Shown: positions 47,352-57,978 of the stretch, piece by piece
Layout of the letters: every line of letters begins with the position of its first letter
Position numbering within the stretch: the first letter of the stretch is position 1
Origin: Moniliella sp. 'wahieum'
Taxonomy: Eukaryota; Basidiomycota; Moniliellomycetes; Moniliellales; Moniliellaceae
Assembly: GCA_003971905.1 (NCBI GenBank)
Contig: RSEE01000005.1
Location: 992,001-1,056,000 of the forward strand
DNA length: 64,000 bases
Reading direction: 5' to 3'
Translations under genes and position numbers: made by a program
Notes under the pieces: generated by a model
What the model was told of the DNA's origin: nothing
The model's database searches: none
What the model saw: the letters and a program-made list of their open reading frames with translations, nothing else

Positions 47352-48592
47352 ATGACTGTTGAACCCCGCCAAACCAGCATCTTTGCCAGCACCACTGCCT
47401 CATCCAGCGAAAACCGTGGCATCTCTTTCAGCTGCCACGATGATGACTACGTTACCTTCCGCCCACATTCTCCCATCTACGCTGGCGAGGGGGCCAAACC
47501 AGCATGCGCACGTGCATAGCCGAACTCGACCTGAGCCTTCCAACACCGTGCTAGCAGCACCACAGCCGCGGCTGTCAACCGTAAGCCCATCCAGGACAAA
47601 CGAGCGAACCACAATGCGATTGAGCGGGCTCGTCGCGACAGTTTGAACCAACGATTTTTGGTATGCATGCTTTCTCTCCTTATTTTCCTTTTCGTGCTTC
47701 CATACAGGGGGGTTTTTTTGACTGACGATTGGTTTCGCTGCGCCTTCTTTGGGATGAATAGATTTTGGCATCCAAGATCCCCTCTATTTCGAATGTGCGA
47801 CGCCCGTCCAAGTCTTTGATTGTCAACCGTTCGCTTCAGTTTCTCCGACTCGCTGGCGCGCGAGGCGACGTACCGCACGATGCTGATTGAGCTGCACGAT
47901 CGTACGCGGGACTGACGGAGCAGCTGAACGAGTATCGTCTCGCCAATGGGCTGCAGAACTATGTCGAATCCGTACCGGACTTGGTGTTGCCTGTAGCATT
48001 GGCGGACGTGGCCAAGGACAAGCCGTCGGCCCGCATCCTCAGCCGAAAGGACACCGTGAACGTTCCTGGCTCGATGGCCTTGAACGGGCCGAGAACGAAA
48101 ACGGGGTAGAAGGATACGACGATGGCCCCTTCCCCACCGAGGACGTTGCTTGTCAGCAGAGAGACCCTGCCTCTCGGCCCCGGATCTTCTACCCCCGTCA
48201 AATTGACACCGACGCAATGCCGCTGCCAGGGTCCCATGACAAACTTTCTATCCATGTACGCCTCGACCCCCGCTGCCCTTGGACGTAAATAGTGCTTCGT
48301 TTTCCATGCCCCACTATCAGCGTCCTCGCTCAGCTCATCACCCGGAAGCCAAGCAGAACTGACTGCATCTCCCTCTGCCGGATCGCCCTACCGACTTGGC
48401 CTATAGCCCCGGTGCACTGCTCCGCACCAATTTGAGATGCCCAACCCGGTGGATAATATGTTCTCCATGATCCCCCTCGACACTGGAGATGGTGCTGGGT
48501 CATACGCGACGCCGTTAACGCCGGCGACAGATTGGGGTTCGATCCTGAACAGTACCCAACCTGCCACGCTTAACCTGTGCTCCCTGTGTTGA
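47352..48592 (+). CDS. bHLH transcription factor
   Basis: Probable DNA-binding regulator. From the ATG at 47352 (MTVEPRQTSIFASTTASSSE) a Ser-rich N-terminus leads to the bHLH: basic region DKRANHNAIERARRDSLNQR, helix 1 into FLILASKIPSISNVRRPSK, loop, and helix 2 SLIVNRSLQFLRL. A 101-bp intron (47661-47761, GTATGC donor, AATAG acceptor) splits helix 1 in frame. The H-x-x-x-E-R-x-x-R-x-x pattern (HNAIERARR) is the E-box contact set; H, E and both R are present. Helix 2 runs into REATYRTMLIELHDR. The rest is unremarkable, ending with DNMFSMIPLDTGDGAGSYA and LTPATDWGSILN before TGA at 48590-48592. Indels near 47505, 47850, 47905, 48100 and 48290. No leucine zipper seen. The window's CACATG/CATGTG words could be E-box targets, but that link is speculative. 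Confidence 0.82.
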
Positions 48593-50339
48593 TCCCTTTC
48601 GGGTGTCCCTTGCTCCTGGTCGCCCGTCCCTCCCCTGTTCCGCCCTCGTGTTTCGCCTTCCACATCGTTGATCCATGATGGACCTTTGGTCTTCACGCCC
48701 CCTTCGTCACGTCCCTTCGTTTTCTCCGTCGGGCAGGCACCTGCTCCTCCTACCTGACCTCCCCTCCCATGTATTACCACCATGTTCCACCGTTTACCAT
48801 TCCCTCCCCTTTGCTTTGGTCACTTGATCCCGTCCCTCTTCCCGCTCGAACCGATCGCCCCTGCTCCTCTGAACATCCCATGTCAAGATATGTCCTATCT
48901 TACCTGGCGCACGCGGTGCTATGATCCTTTTTGTGCTGTAGCGCGATGTATGACCAGCTGGCCTGGCCACAACTTGCCTTGCACCCAGCACCACACGCGC
49001 ACTTATTTTTACTTCCCATCGACTTGCGCTACCATGCTCTCTTTATCTTTCTCGGCAAGCTACAGTGGTGGCGGCACCTTGATGGTCCGTCAGACCGACT
49101 GCCCAAGAAAAGGATGGGAAGAACCATATATGGAGGACAAGGCTCCAAGGGGCAATACAGGTAGATGGAGGCGAAGAAGCTTGGACTTGGGCCGTAAGCC
49201 ATGGGATGTGAGGCAATTTCCCTAAGAAGGACGAAAGAGCAAGAGACAAGTACGTTGTGGGTTTTTGGGGATGAGTAGGGGCAACCAGAATCGTCCCACG
49301 CCGTGGCGTGGTAAGGTACGAATGTGCTCACTGTGGAAGGTGGGCAGGGTGGTCTGCTCCACGCCTACCAACGGCCGACAGAGCCAGCAGAGCTGGAACG
49401 AGATGCCAAGGGGGGTACGTCGCCGGTGGCACGTCACGTCTTGGTCTGGGCCGGGGGTGGAGGGGAGGGCACGATGGGAGGGGGAGGGGGGAGGAAGGAT
49501 TCGGGCCAGAGATGCAATCGTGTGCCAGGAAGGAGCATGGTGACGGAGGTGGAGGGGAGAAGGGGGGAAGGCGTGGACAGAAAAGTGGTGGGGGCAGCAC
49601 AGTTGGCTTTTTGTGGTACAGCAGAGGAAAATGAAGACTTCGATCTCTTGGTGGCTGGATTTGGTGGGCCCGTGGGGCGGCAATTAAAGTGTGAGGCTAC
49701 GGACTTTAGTAGCTATAGAACCGTCCCAAGAACCTTGTTTCTCTTTACTCTCTTCAAGGTTCAAGCTTCAGAAGGCCCTAATGAGCCTCTACTAGATACT
49801 AATCTCACTTCAAGCTTGAACTTCAAGCTTCAGCATCACCAAGTCAATTGACTAGGGTCTAGTGACTAGCTACTAGCTACCGGCAGGCACCATTACTCTT
49901 CCCTTCAATGTCTTCACTGGCCTCAGGCCTCACTTTATCGCAACATCAAATTCATTATCAGAAGCGTACCAGCAAGGATCATGTGGCCCGAGCGGGACGA
50001 AGCATAATGCGTAAGTATAGGATACGGAAGAGGCGGCTTCATGCAGGTCCTCAGTGCACTAAAGGGCCTCGGCCTCACATGCCTCACAGAACCAAAAATA
50101 TTCGCTCTCTTTTTATTCTTGCAAACAACAGGAGATATGCAACAGGAGACGGTACAACAGGAGGATGGGGTTCACTTGTTTTGAAATGGCAAACTAGAAT
50201 GTGGCCCTGAGGCTCAGGCCTGAGGCTCAGGTTGGAAGAACCAAAACACGTCGAATACGAGAGGTGGGTGTGGGGGCGCCCTCCTGTTGTTGCGTCGGTA
50301 GGGATTATCGAGTATCGATTACCGAGATACAGAGTACTG

Positions 50340-50369
50340 GTTACTAGTTACTAGTTACTAGTTACTGAG
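50340..50369. repeat. GTTACTA short tandem repeat
   Basis: GTTACTA repeats four times with period 7, ending GTTACTGAGT; the string begins directly after AGAGTACTG. Confidence 0.9.
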
Positions 50370-50567
50370 TACAGTTCTGGGAATCTCAGACCGAAGGTAT
50401 TTTTTAGCTTTAATTTAAAGTACAGGACCCTAGCGCACCCTAGGCTTTCCCCCTGTCCATTGATTAATGATTGGTATGTATTGAACAGCTGTCGAGCTCA
50501 TGTCGAAAGGAATCCAGTAGAATATCGAGGGCTGTCACGCGTCACGCTGTTATGCGGCACATAATAG

Positions 50568-50590
50568 TGCGTAATGCGTAATGCATAATG
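50568..50590. repeat. GTGCGTAATGCGTAATGC repeats
   Basis: GCGTAAT occurs twice and GCATAAT once in 23 bp; period 7. Confidence 0.85.
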
Positions 50591-51493
50591 GCAGGAACGG
50601 TCGGATGGATATGATCGATGATCGATGAGCTGGCGCAGGCTGATGCGCCGATGGCGTCTACTGTGGGGGCGAGAAGGTTTCCCCAGGTTTCCCCTGTCCC
50701 CTACTCAAGTTTAAGCTTTCTTGCATTTAAGCTTTCTTGCAAAGGATGTTGGACGCGGATTCGAGGACCCTCTTTCCCGCCTATTTTTGGCTTTGAGAAT
50801 GCATGAATGTGGCATTCACGTGTGACGCCCTGTATATCTAAAGCTTTTTTTGTCTACTATATGTCCGAACACCTACCTGCTCTAGTATGTAATCGTCGTC
50901 GAATGTCGACCTCACGACCCACGACAGCCCTCGACGCGACGCACGACCTCCCGCGACCTATGATAATCGATAAAACGATGATCGATGACCACAGCCGCCT
51001 TGGAGCTTGGACTGAGGGCCCCATGCCTCAGACCGTCTCAGGGCCTCAACAATGATTAATGACCTCAGTATATCTTCCTCAATTGCCACCAGCTATCCTC
51101 TCTCGCCACGCGCCACCCGTCTTCCACCCGTGTTTGAGTTCAACGTTCAACGCTTAACGTTTTCACTCTGAATCCGTCCATATATATGGGATGGTGGGTT
51201 GGGTCCAACCCGGTCTGTGCAATCAGTGTATCAGCTCATTGAGCTCAGCCCAGATTTCCCCACGTACAGAGACTAGCAGTAGAGCACTGGCCCAATGATT
51301 AATGAAGCTTGAAGCTCAATGCACGAAGAGGCTCAACGGTCTCTGAATTGTAACCATGGCGCCCCCCCTTCCCCTTGCACCTGCAGAGTCCCCGGTTTCA
51401 TCGAAGATTGATCAGATGATCATACCATTTGTGTGAGTGTATAGTGGTGTGAGCGCATGTGAGCGCGAGCCTCATTGCCCACGGGCTGATGGG

Positions 51494-51537
51494 TGTTGAA
51501 CGTTGATTAATGATTGTTGATTAATGATTAATGATTG
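51494..51537. repeat. GATTAAT repeats after GTTGAACGTTGATT
   Basis: GATTAATGATT, TTGATTAATGATT and AATGATT follow one another with period 7 or slips, directly after the GTTGAACGTTGATT motif also found at 39775. Confidence 0.88.
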
Positions 51538-51923
51538 GACGAGCCATCAATCGAACATGGTGTAGGCTTTTTGCTGATGCACTGATGCGCGGAAGCGATG
51601 ACGCCCCATATCAAATTGAGTATTGTTCGAGAAGAGGCACATAGCTTCGTTGGTGTGGTTTCTGGTTGTCTGTACTCTCGCTGTAGGTATTCTTCGGCTC
51701 TATACAATTAGCTTCGAGCTTTATCGATTACGGATTATCGATTAGCACGCTACATCAGTCCACCATCGGCATCATCTATACCAATCAAAAAGCGGGATGG
51801 AACAGAGATGATGATAATTGATCATCCGATCAATTCGGGCCAGATCGATGGGGGTGGTAGACACACATCACCCATAGGGATGTGAGAGGGTACAGCCCGG
51901 GGGAAATAGTGAGGAAAAGAAGA

Positions 51924-51994
51924 GACTCGAATGGGATTCGAACCCATGTCATCGCCTATGGGCCAGGGATGCGTTACCACTACGCTATCGAGCC
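51924..51994 (-). tRNA. tRNA gene, anticodon uncertain (CCC by position)
   Basis: Minus strand from 51994: acceptor GGCTCGA pairs with TCGAGTC (one G-T); the A box TAGCGTAGTGG matches TRGYNNARNGG; D arm GCGT-AGTGGTA-ACGC; T arm ATGGG-TTCGAAT-CCCAT with a perfect B box GGTTCGAATCC; total 71 nt, and a T-run terminator follows. The anticodon arm is poor: stem TCCCT against AGGCG has a C-C mismatch, and the loop GGCCCAT lacks the universal T33. By position the anticodon would be CCC (Gly). Local sequence error or a pseudogene are both possible. Confidence 0.7.
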
Positions 51995-52320
51995 GGGATA
52001 AGAGCAGCTGCAGGATCACAGTCTAACAAGGGATAAGAAAACAACCAAAAAGGGGTCATAATTGTGGGACAGGCGGGGGAGCGGGGGGGCGGGAGGGGTT
52101 CCGTAAAGGCGGGGAACCGACCAGCCATCGAGAAAAAGAGCAGCCAAGTAGGTTGCCATATGCGAGGTATCTAGGTGAAAAGAACGGTAGGAGAAAAAGC
52201 TCATCGTGCTTTCGTCCCCATTAGAAGGAGGAAAAGGAGAAGGAGGGGCGTCCGTGGTGCAGCCGAAGTGGGAACAAGAGGGGGAGGATGAAAATATCCT
52301 GGTGTGGGGTTCTAGTGCAC
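51995..52320. other. Intergenic
   Basis: Between the tRNA and the possible secreted-protein gene (both minus strand). G-rich stretches; nothing recognised. Confidence 0.5.
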
Positions 52321-53272
52321 CTAAAAGCAACCCACATCGAATTTCACAGCGCTAGCGATCAGAGGCGAAGCGGTGTACACATTCGGGGGCAAGCTGATGG
52401 TGCCTTTGACGGGGTGGGGATGAGGAAGGGGAGGCGAGTCGAGACTGCTGGTTGGGGACGAAGCATCTTTATTATTTAGCCCACCAGCTTTTGTTTCTTC
52501 CGATGCACTTGATCCAAAGCTTAATCTCGGTATCGACTCGACGGATGGACGCGGATGAGAAGCGAGGCGATGAAGAGGAAATTGAAGATGAAGGGAGGCG
52601 GAGGGAGGCCAGGCGGGGGGCAAGCTACGTCGTAGACTGATATATTGAACGGCGACCCGGGCTTGCGATAACTCGACCCCCACAGATACCGAATCGACTT
52701 TGGATCGGCTTTTGAGGTGGGACACCCCGTTTCGGTCAATACCCAAAGTGGTAAAAGCAGAGGGAAAAGGATTCACAGCCAGGCCAGAGGCGGAAGATTC
52801 TCCCACTGGATCGGATGGGGAAGGGGGTTGATTTCGGCTTATCGGAACGGGCCAAGACGAGGCGCCTTTACGATGGCCGAAACGACGGGGGGGGAGAAGG
52901 GAAACGATCCACTGTCCGGAGCAGCCAAGGGAACGGTGCGATGAAGTGCAAGTTCGCTCGATGGATTTTGGGGTGTGGCTTGTGGGAGGGGTGATCCAGG
53001 GGGGTTGGAAACGTGCGGAGTGATTCGAATCCCTTGGAGATCGAGACAGAGCCGCTGGAACTGTGGGACGAAGGGGAAGCATGCATCCTCCCTGGCCCGA
53101 GTTTGGTTTCATATGCGATTCCCGGCGTAGGGGGTAGGAGCCATGCGTTGGAGACACTGGACCCACGCCGCGTTCGCCCTGCGCGGCGAGGCGACGTACG
53201 CCCCCCTCCGGAAGCCTGCACTGGGTTAACAGAGATGTAGGCACTGTACACCAACAGAAGGAGGGTCAGCAT
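52321..53272 (-). CDS. Hypothetical secreted or membrane protein
   Basis: Not recognised. The ATG at 53272 begins a good signal peptide (MLTLLLLVYSAYISVNPVQA, then Ser-Gly-Gly). The following sequence is Ser/Pro-rich with basic patches. The frame open from the ATG stops at 52868, while the neighbouring frame remains open from about 53240 to 52321, ending ISLPPNVYTASPLIASAVKF then DVGCF. A single indel between them would give a protein near 310 residues. Parts that look protein-like include GIDRNGVSHLKSRSKVDSVS and GVELSQARVAVQYISL (alternating polar/hydrophobic, beta-strand-like). No cysteine pattern or catalytic motif. It could instead be two overlapping chance frames in GC-rich DNA. Confidence 0.35.
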
Positions 53273-55019
53273 TCCGAGACGCAGATCATGGTGGGGGGGA
53301 GGGAATGACGCACTCGGTCCATTTGGTCATGGTGCGGGCAAGTACATCATCGGGGACGGTGGAAGGGGTGCCAATGTGGGGCTAGGCACAATGGGTGTGG
53401 TAGATAGGCCGGGTGAAGATGCACCAACATGGGCGGAAGAAGCAAAAGGGGGTGGGACAGTCAAGTGATGCGGCAGGTGATGGGGCCCAGAAGCCTGGGT
53501 ACCCGGGCGGAAGAGGCAGGGGAAGAGCCAAGTGAGCCAGGTGTGTTGGGTATTGTGGTGAGAAGTGTAGAGGCTAGAGGGCATGGAGCCAGGCGTTGGA
53601 AAATATGGGTTGGGGAGAGAAGGAAATACAGAAAAACACCCGCAATACGCACAATAATAGTACTGGCGTAGCGGCGCACAGACAGCCGGAGAGAAGGGTG
53701 GAAGAAGGTGGAAGAACGACTTGACAGAGAGAACCTCGTTTGAGGTAGGCGATTTAAGGAAGGCAAAGTGGGTGTAGGAGAGACAAGGACGGGAAGAAAG
53801 GTGGTGTGGAAGAAGACGATAGGAGGATGGAAGAGGTGTGTGTATGAGGAAGGAAAGCAGATCAGATGATACCAGATGGGCAGCCTCGTCGCGGGAGATA
53901 TGAGGACAGCACACAGGCAGTAGGATGGCATAATTATTCGCTATCGCAAGCGATTTCGATATCGGGATGGGATGACCGCGACGATCGCGATCGATGATGG
54001 ACGAGCAATACATCGGTAGAAACCATACTTGGGGCTGGCTGACTTGGACCATGCATGTCGTGTCACTGTGACATGTGCCCTTTTGCGGCAGGCCGAGCAC
54101 GAACTCACAATGAGATCTGAGACTGACTGGGGTGGCAATTGGGTGCACGACAGGAGTGTCCTGCCTGTCAGAGCTGTCAGATCTCAGATCTAAGATGCCG
54201 GAGAGAAGCCCCGCTGAAGCACCCCACCCCACCAGAAAAGTTGGGGGTGGCAGCCCGGGCAGCACGACAGTGGCACACATGCATGGGGGAGGAAGGGTGC
54301 GTGCGCCAGAGCCCTGCACCCGCCTGCGCCCCCCAGGCGGTAAGATTGGCAGCAACCGGCAACCCGCCACTCTCACGTCCTACCAAGAGACGTACTACTG
54401 TATTAGAAGCGTACTTGCACGTACTGCACTGCGCCAGGGTATAGTGCTTGGAGAGCGCAAGGCTGCTTGAAGCTTAGCGTTCGGAAGGTGCCCTCTATTG
54501 CCAGGAACTGACTGAGCGAGGATGGTGAGTAAAGCTAGTAAGTACAGAAGAGCACTGAGGTACTGAGTTGAGTTCATTATCATTGAGTACGTTAAAGATG
54601 TGCTGAACGTTGAAAATACAAGCAGATACGGATGATTCGATGATGTGCTCTGGCGCACACATGGGTCTCTACAGCTTTACCTGCTCTATGTGGTGCTCGC
54701 TTGCTGCCATTTCTCCCACTCACCACTATTCAGCTGAGTCCTCCGCGTACTCAGCATTCGATATCTCTCACCGGCCTCCAGATTGGCCTGGAGGCCAAAG
54801 CATCGAACAGCTTTATATTGGTTCACATGCACATGTCACGCACGTGTCATCCGTCACGTCAGTCACATGACATGCTGCCACATTATGCCTTACGTGATGC
54901 AGCCATCCGCGTCTTCTTGAAACGTTGAACATCGAGCTTTGAAACCATCGGATGTGGGTAGTTGGGACGCGTCGCGACCTCCTCCAACCCACCAACCTTC
55001 GGTTGCCTCCAAGGCTGCC
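53273..55019. other. Intergenic, APSES gene promoter at right end
   Basis: No gene accepted; a 349-codon minus-strand frame at 53327-54376 is discussed under rejected items. ACATG/CACGTG-like words cluster at 54822-54875 (TTCACATGCACATGTCACGC, CACGTGTCATCCGTCACG), about 150-200 bp before the APSES start. TCAGATCTCAGATCT occurs near 54176, echoing 12246. Confidence 0.5.
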
Positions 55020-56677
55020 ATGTCTACCGCAGTCGTCAATCGCGGTGTGTTTACCGTGCGTCCACACACCTCCACCCAACCGTTAATATCCCACGGTGGT
55101 GCAGTGGCGCTCCCATCCCTCATAATCTTCTTTTCCCTGCATCCGATCATTAACACCCCCCTCCCCTTCTGTCACTCAGGCAACGTATGCCCAGACGAAC
55201 GTGTTTGAGATGGTTATCAATGGCACCCCTGTTATACGTCGTCAAGATGACTCGTGGGTGAACGCGACCCAGCTTCTCCGCGCTGGTGGCATTGACCGCC
55301 CAACACGCACCAACATTCTGGACAAGTACATGGCCTCCGAATCGAGTCACCGCCGTGTCCAGGGGGGTTCGGCAAGCTCCAGGGTACCTGGGTCCCTCTC
55401 TTTGCTGCCATCGAGCTTGCCAACCAGGTCCATATTGCGACCGAACTTCGGCCGCTGCTTCAGCCGACTCCACTTGTTGAAAAGGATCAGCCATCAGCCT
55501 CGGTGCCGCGTTTTGACAGGGAACCCCCGTGCGTCGCACTCGTCCTCGAGGTCGCCCCAGCGGGAGCGCTCGAGCCAGTCTCGGCGTCATTCATGCTTCC
55601 TCCCATTCTCCTCAACCTGGCGTGACGGGAAGCACCTCCCTACCGCCCTTCCATTCGGCCTCGCCCATGCCGATGGCGATGGTTCCCATGGGCATGCACG
55701 TCCCTCTGCCTGCATCGCCCCTCCATATGCTCCCTACCAGCTCTACCCTCGGGCAAATGGCCCGGCATCTTATCTCTCTGTTCCTGGACTCCCATGCTCT
55801 CCACCTCGCCCCCTGCACAGAGCCCAGGTCCCCCCTTTGTTCCGGCGCATTCCGGGCCCTACCTGCCGGCTAGCCTCCCCGCCAGGCCCGACATGCGCCA
55901 GCGTCCCTCCCCCATCCCAACACCCGATTACCCTTCCTATGCGATCCCCCAGCCCGCCCCTACCGAACAGATGGCCTTACTTAACGCGATTATCGAAGCG
56001 GGCGAACGAGGGGAAAGATGGCCCGTCCTTCCTTCCGGGGGGGATGTGACAGCGCCTCTAGATGCCGAAGGGAACACGGCACTGCACTGGGCTGCCGCTT
56101 ACGGGCTGGCGGAGGTGGTGGAAACGCTGGTCCAGCGTGGTGCGCTCCTCAACCAGCGCAACCGACAGGGCCAAACCGCCTTGATGATGACGTGTCGCAC
56201 TGCCTATGCCAGTGAGCGAGATAGCTTTCCTGTCTTGTTTCTTGCCTTGGCCAAGTGGGCCAAACCACCCACCCGCTTCGCCCTGGCCTGGGCCTATGAC
56301 CAGGACGGCAACACCTTCTCCATCACATTGTGCTTCTGGCCCGGACCCGCCCGGAGGTGGCCGGGACGTACATGACCGCTGCTGGCGGCACTGAAACAAG
56401 ATGCCTTGGGCAGCGCAAGTACGACCGCTGGTTCGCCCACGGGCTTGCAGCAGGTGGAAGCGTTGTTGAATTACCAAAATGCCGCCGGTCAGACTGCACT
56501 CTTGCTTGCTGCCCGGTACCAGCGGTGGGACCTTGCCAACAGCCTCGTTGCCGCTGGGGCCAGCACCACTTACCTGATCTGTATGGCGTGGTGCCTGCTA
56601 CGCTCTTACCCCTGCAGGACGAGGCACCTGCTGTCGCCCCCCCGGCCGCCGTCATCCCCGAAACAGTAACGGCGTAA
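55020..56677 (+). CDS. APSES-domain plus ankyrin cell-cycle regulator, MBP1/SWI6-type
   Basis: Probable DNA-binding subunit of an MBF/SBF-like G1/S transcription complex. Exon 1 from the ATG at 55020 is MSTAVVNRGVFT; a 124-bp intron (55056-55179, GTGCGT donor, ACTCAG acceptor) leads to ATYAQTNVFEMVINGTPVI and DDSWVNATQLLRAGGIDRPT, RTNILDKY, then FGKLQGTWVPLFAAIELANQ, the core of the KilA-N/APSES winged fold. A Pro/Met-rich linker follows (about 55600-55960). Ankyrin segments at about 56060-56580: LDAEGNTALHWAAAYGLAEV, VETLVQRGALLNQRNRQGQT, YDQDGNTFLHHIVLLARTRP (across an indel), VEALLNYQNAAGQTALLLAA, RWDLANSLVAAGASTTYL. It ends PETVTA at TAA 56675-56677. It seems to stop soon after the ankyrin region, without the long C-terminal coiled-coil part of Mbp1/Swi6, unless indels hide an extension. 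Frame breaks near 55345, 55605, 56300 and 56590. Confidence 0.86.
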
Positions 56678-57978
56678 TCAAGTATCGTGTTGTATCAGTT
56701 ACCATCCCCTTTGTCAATTCTAAAGCATAGGACAACCATCTATGCCCACGGTAGTGCGGCTAAGGAAGACAAGTAAGCCTAGACAGAAAGGTCGGTAGCC
56801 GAGAAGAAGGCCAGCCAAGCGTGGTAGGGTGGTCGCGAAAGGATGCATTTCACAAGTGTAGGGCGTTTTGCGTACTCCGACGGCCACAGGTACTGAGGAA
56901 AATGTGCTCTAGCTGGTCGCTCACGAAGAGCGGCACAGCGAGCGACGGCATCCAAGACGGTCAAAGCGATTGTATAACCCACGTGCCGAAGGCCGAGGGG
57001 GTACGAGCACAGCATACCTGCCAGTCGGACAAGCCGACCCACAGCCAGCGCGCGTCGAGTACCCCCACCAGTTCAGACAATGCTTACTCTGTGGACGTTG
57101 CAACAAGCAAAGACTCTCCTCCTCAACGCAGGTAGAAGTGCCGCGGAGGGGGCTAGTGTGTCCGAATTGATGGAAGAAAGCGATCCTTGTCTGCGCCGGC
57201 TATCGACGTTGAATTTTTTTTTGGCGGACCACTGGACGCATGGGCGTGTTGCGCCTCCGCTGGGCACAATTCCGCCGCCGGAATGCAGGAAAGGGCTTGG
57301 GCCTGCGCGAAAGAAAATGCAAAGAAACGCGAACCACGTAATGCGCCTTCTCAAACGTTGGAATTCTTGCTGCCAGCCACGCCATGCCAGGCCAGGCACC
57401 ATCCAGCGATGCCGAAGGATGCAACGGATGCCCCAGGAATTCATGCGTCCGCTCCCGCGGCTCCTGCGTCGCATGCATCACCTCGGGCGCCTGGCCACTG
57501 TTTACTGTCACCGGCCACCCCAATCGAATCATCGCCCACAGGGCCAGAGCGCTTGAGTGCATGCGCATGGAGCCCTTGCAGCATCACGGCTTGGTCACAG
57601 CCAACTTCACACCAGCCGGCGATGCAAGCGGATGGCCCGACAAACAACCTCCCCCCTCCGGGACGGGGGCAGTGTGCGCGTGCCAGCTCGCGCGCGCTGG
57701 CTCGGCGGCACTGCTGGCGCGTAGCCTGCGCGCGCAGGCGCTGCAGGGCGCGGTTGTCGCGCATCCTCCGTCTAGCTCAGCGGCCGGGCTACACTGCCCC
57801 TGCGCTGCCCCCCAGCAAGCCGGGTTGTTTTGGTCTTCTGCGCGTCGGGTGTCGGCAGTGGCGATCGTCCGCAGCCACTCAGCCGGCCAGGTCACCTCCG
57901 TGGCGTTCAGCGTCCGTGTTTGTTCACCCACCCCCACCACCTCCGTTTCTCTTCCCCACCCTCCCCCGTATCTCCACC
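56678..57978. other. Intergenic, syntaxin-1 promoter
   Basis: No gene supported. The region is GC-rich, so long chance frames cross it (one up to 338 codons), but they change composition repeatedly and have no motif. CT-rich leader directly before 57979. Confidence 0.5.

Larger units (their letters stand above)
48593..51923. other. Large gene-free region with short near-direct repeats
   Basis: No gene supported in 3.3 kb. A G-rich/GGGGAG stretch occupies about 49440-49580. From about 49750 to 51800 the texture changes to strings of short repeats (TCAAGCTTGAACTTCAAGC near 49809; entries at 50340, 50568 and 51494; ATCGAT/GATTATCGATTA near 51720-51745). Several open frames exist only because stops are rare in GC-rich DNA. 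Confidence 0.5.

Noticed and set aside
46721-47422. 233-codon minus-strand frame
   Set aside because: No motif and Arg/Gly/Gln-biased low-complexity; overlaps the bHLH start and its pyrimidine-rich leader.
53327-54376. 349-codon open frame on the minus strand
   Set aside because: Long, but Pro/Ser/His/Leu-rich with no motif, no homologous blocks and shifting composition; GC-rich DNA with few stops explains it. It ends 55 bp before the possible secreted-protein start and is better read as pyrimidine-rich upstream DNA.
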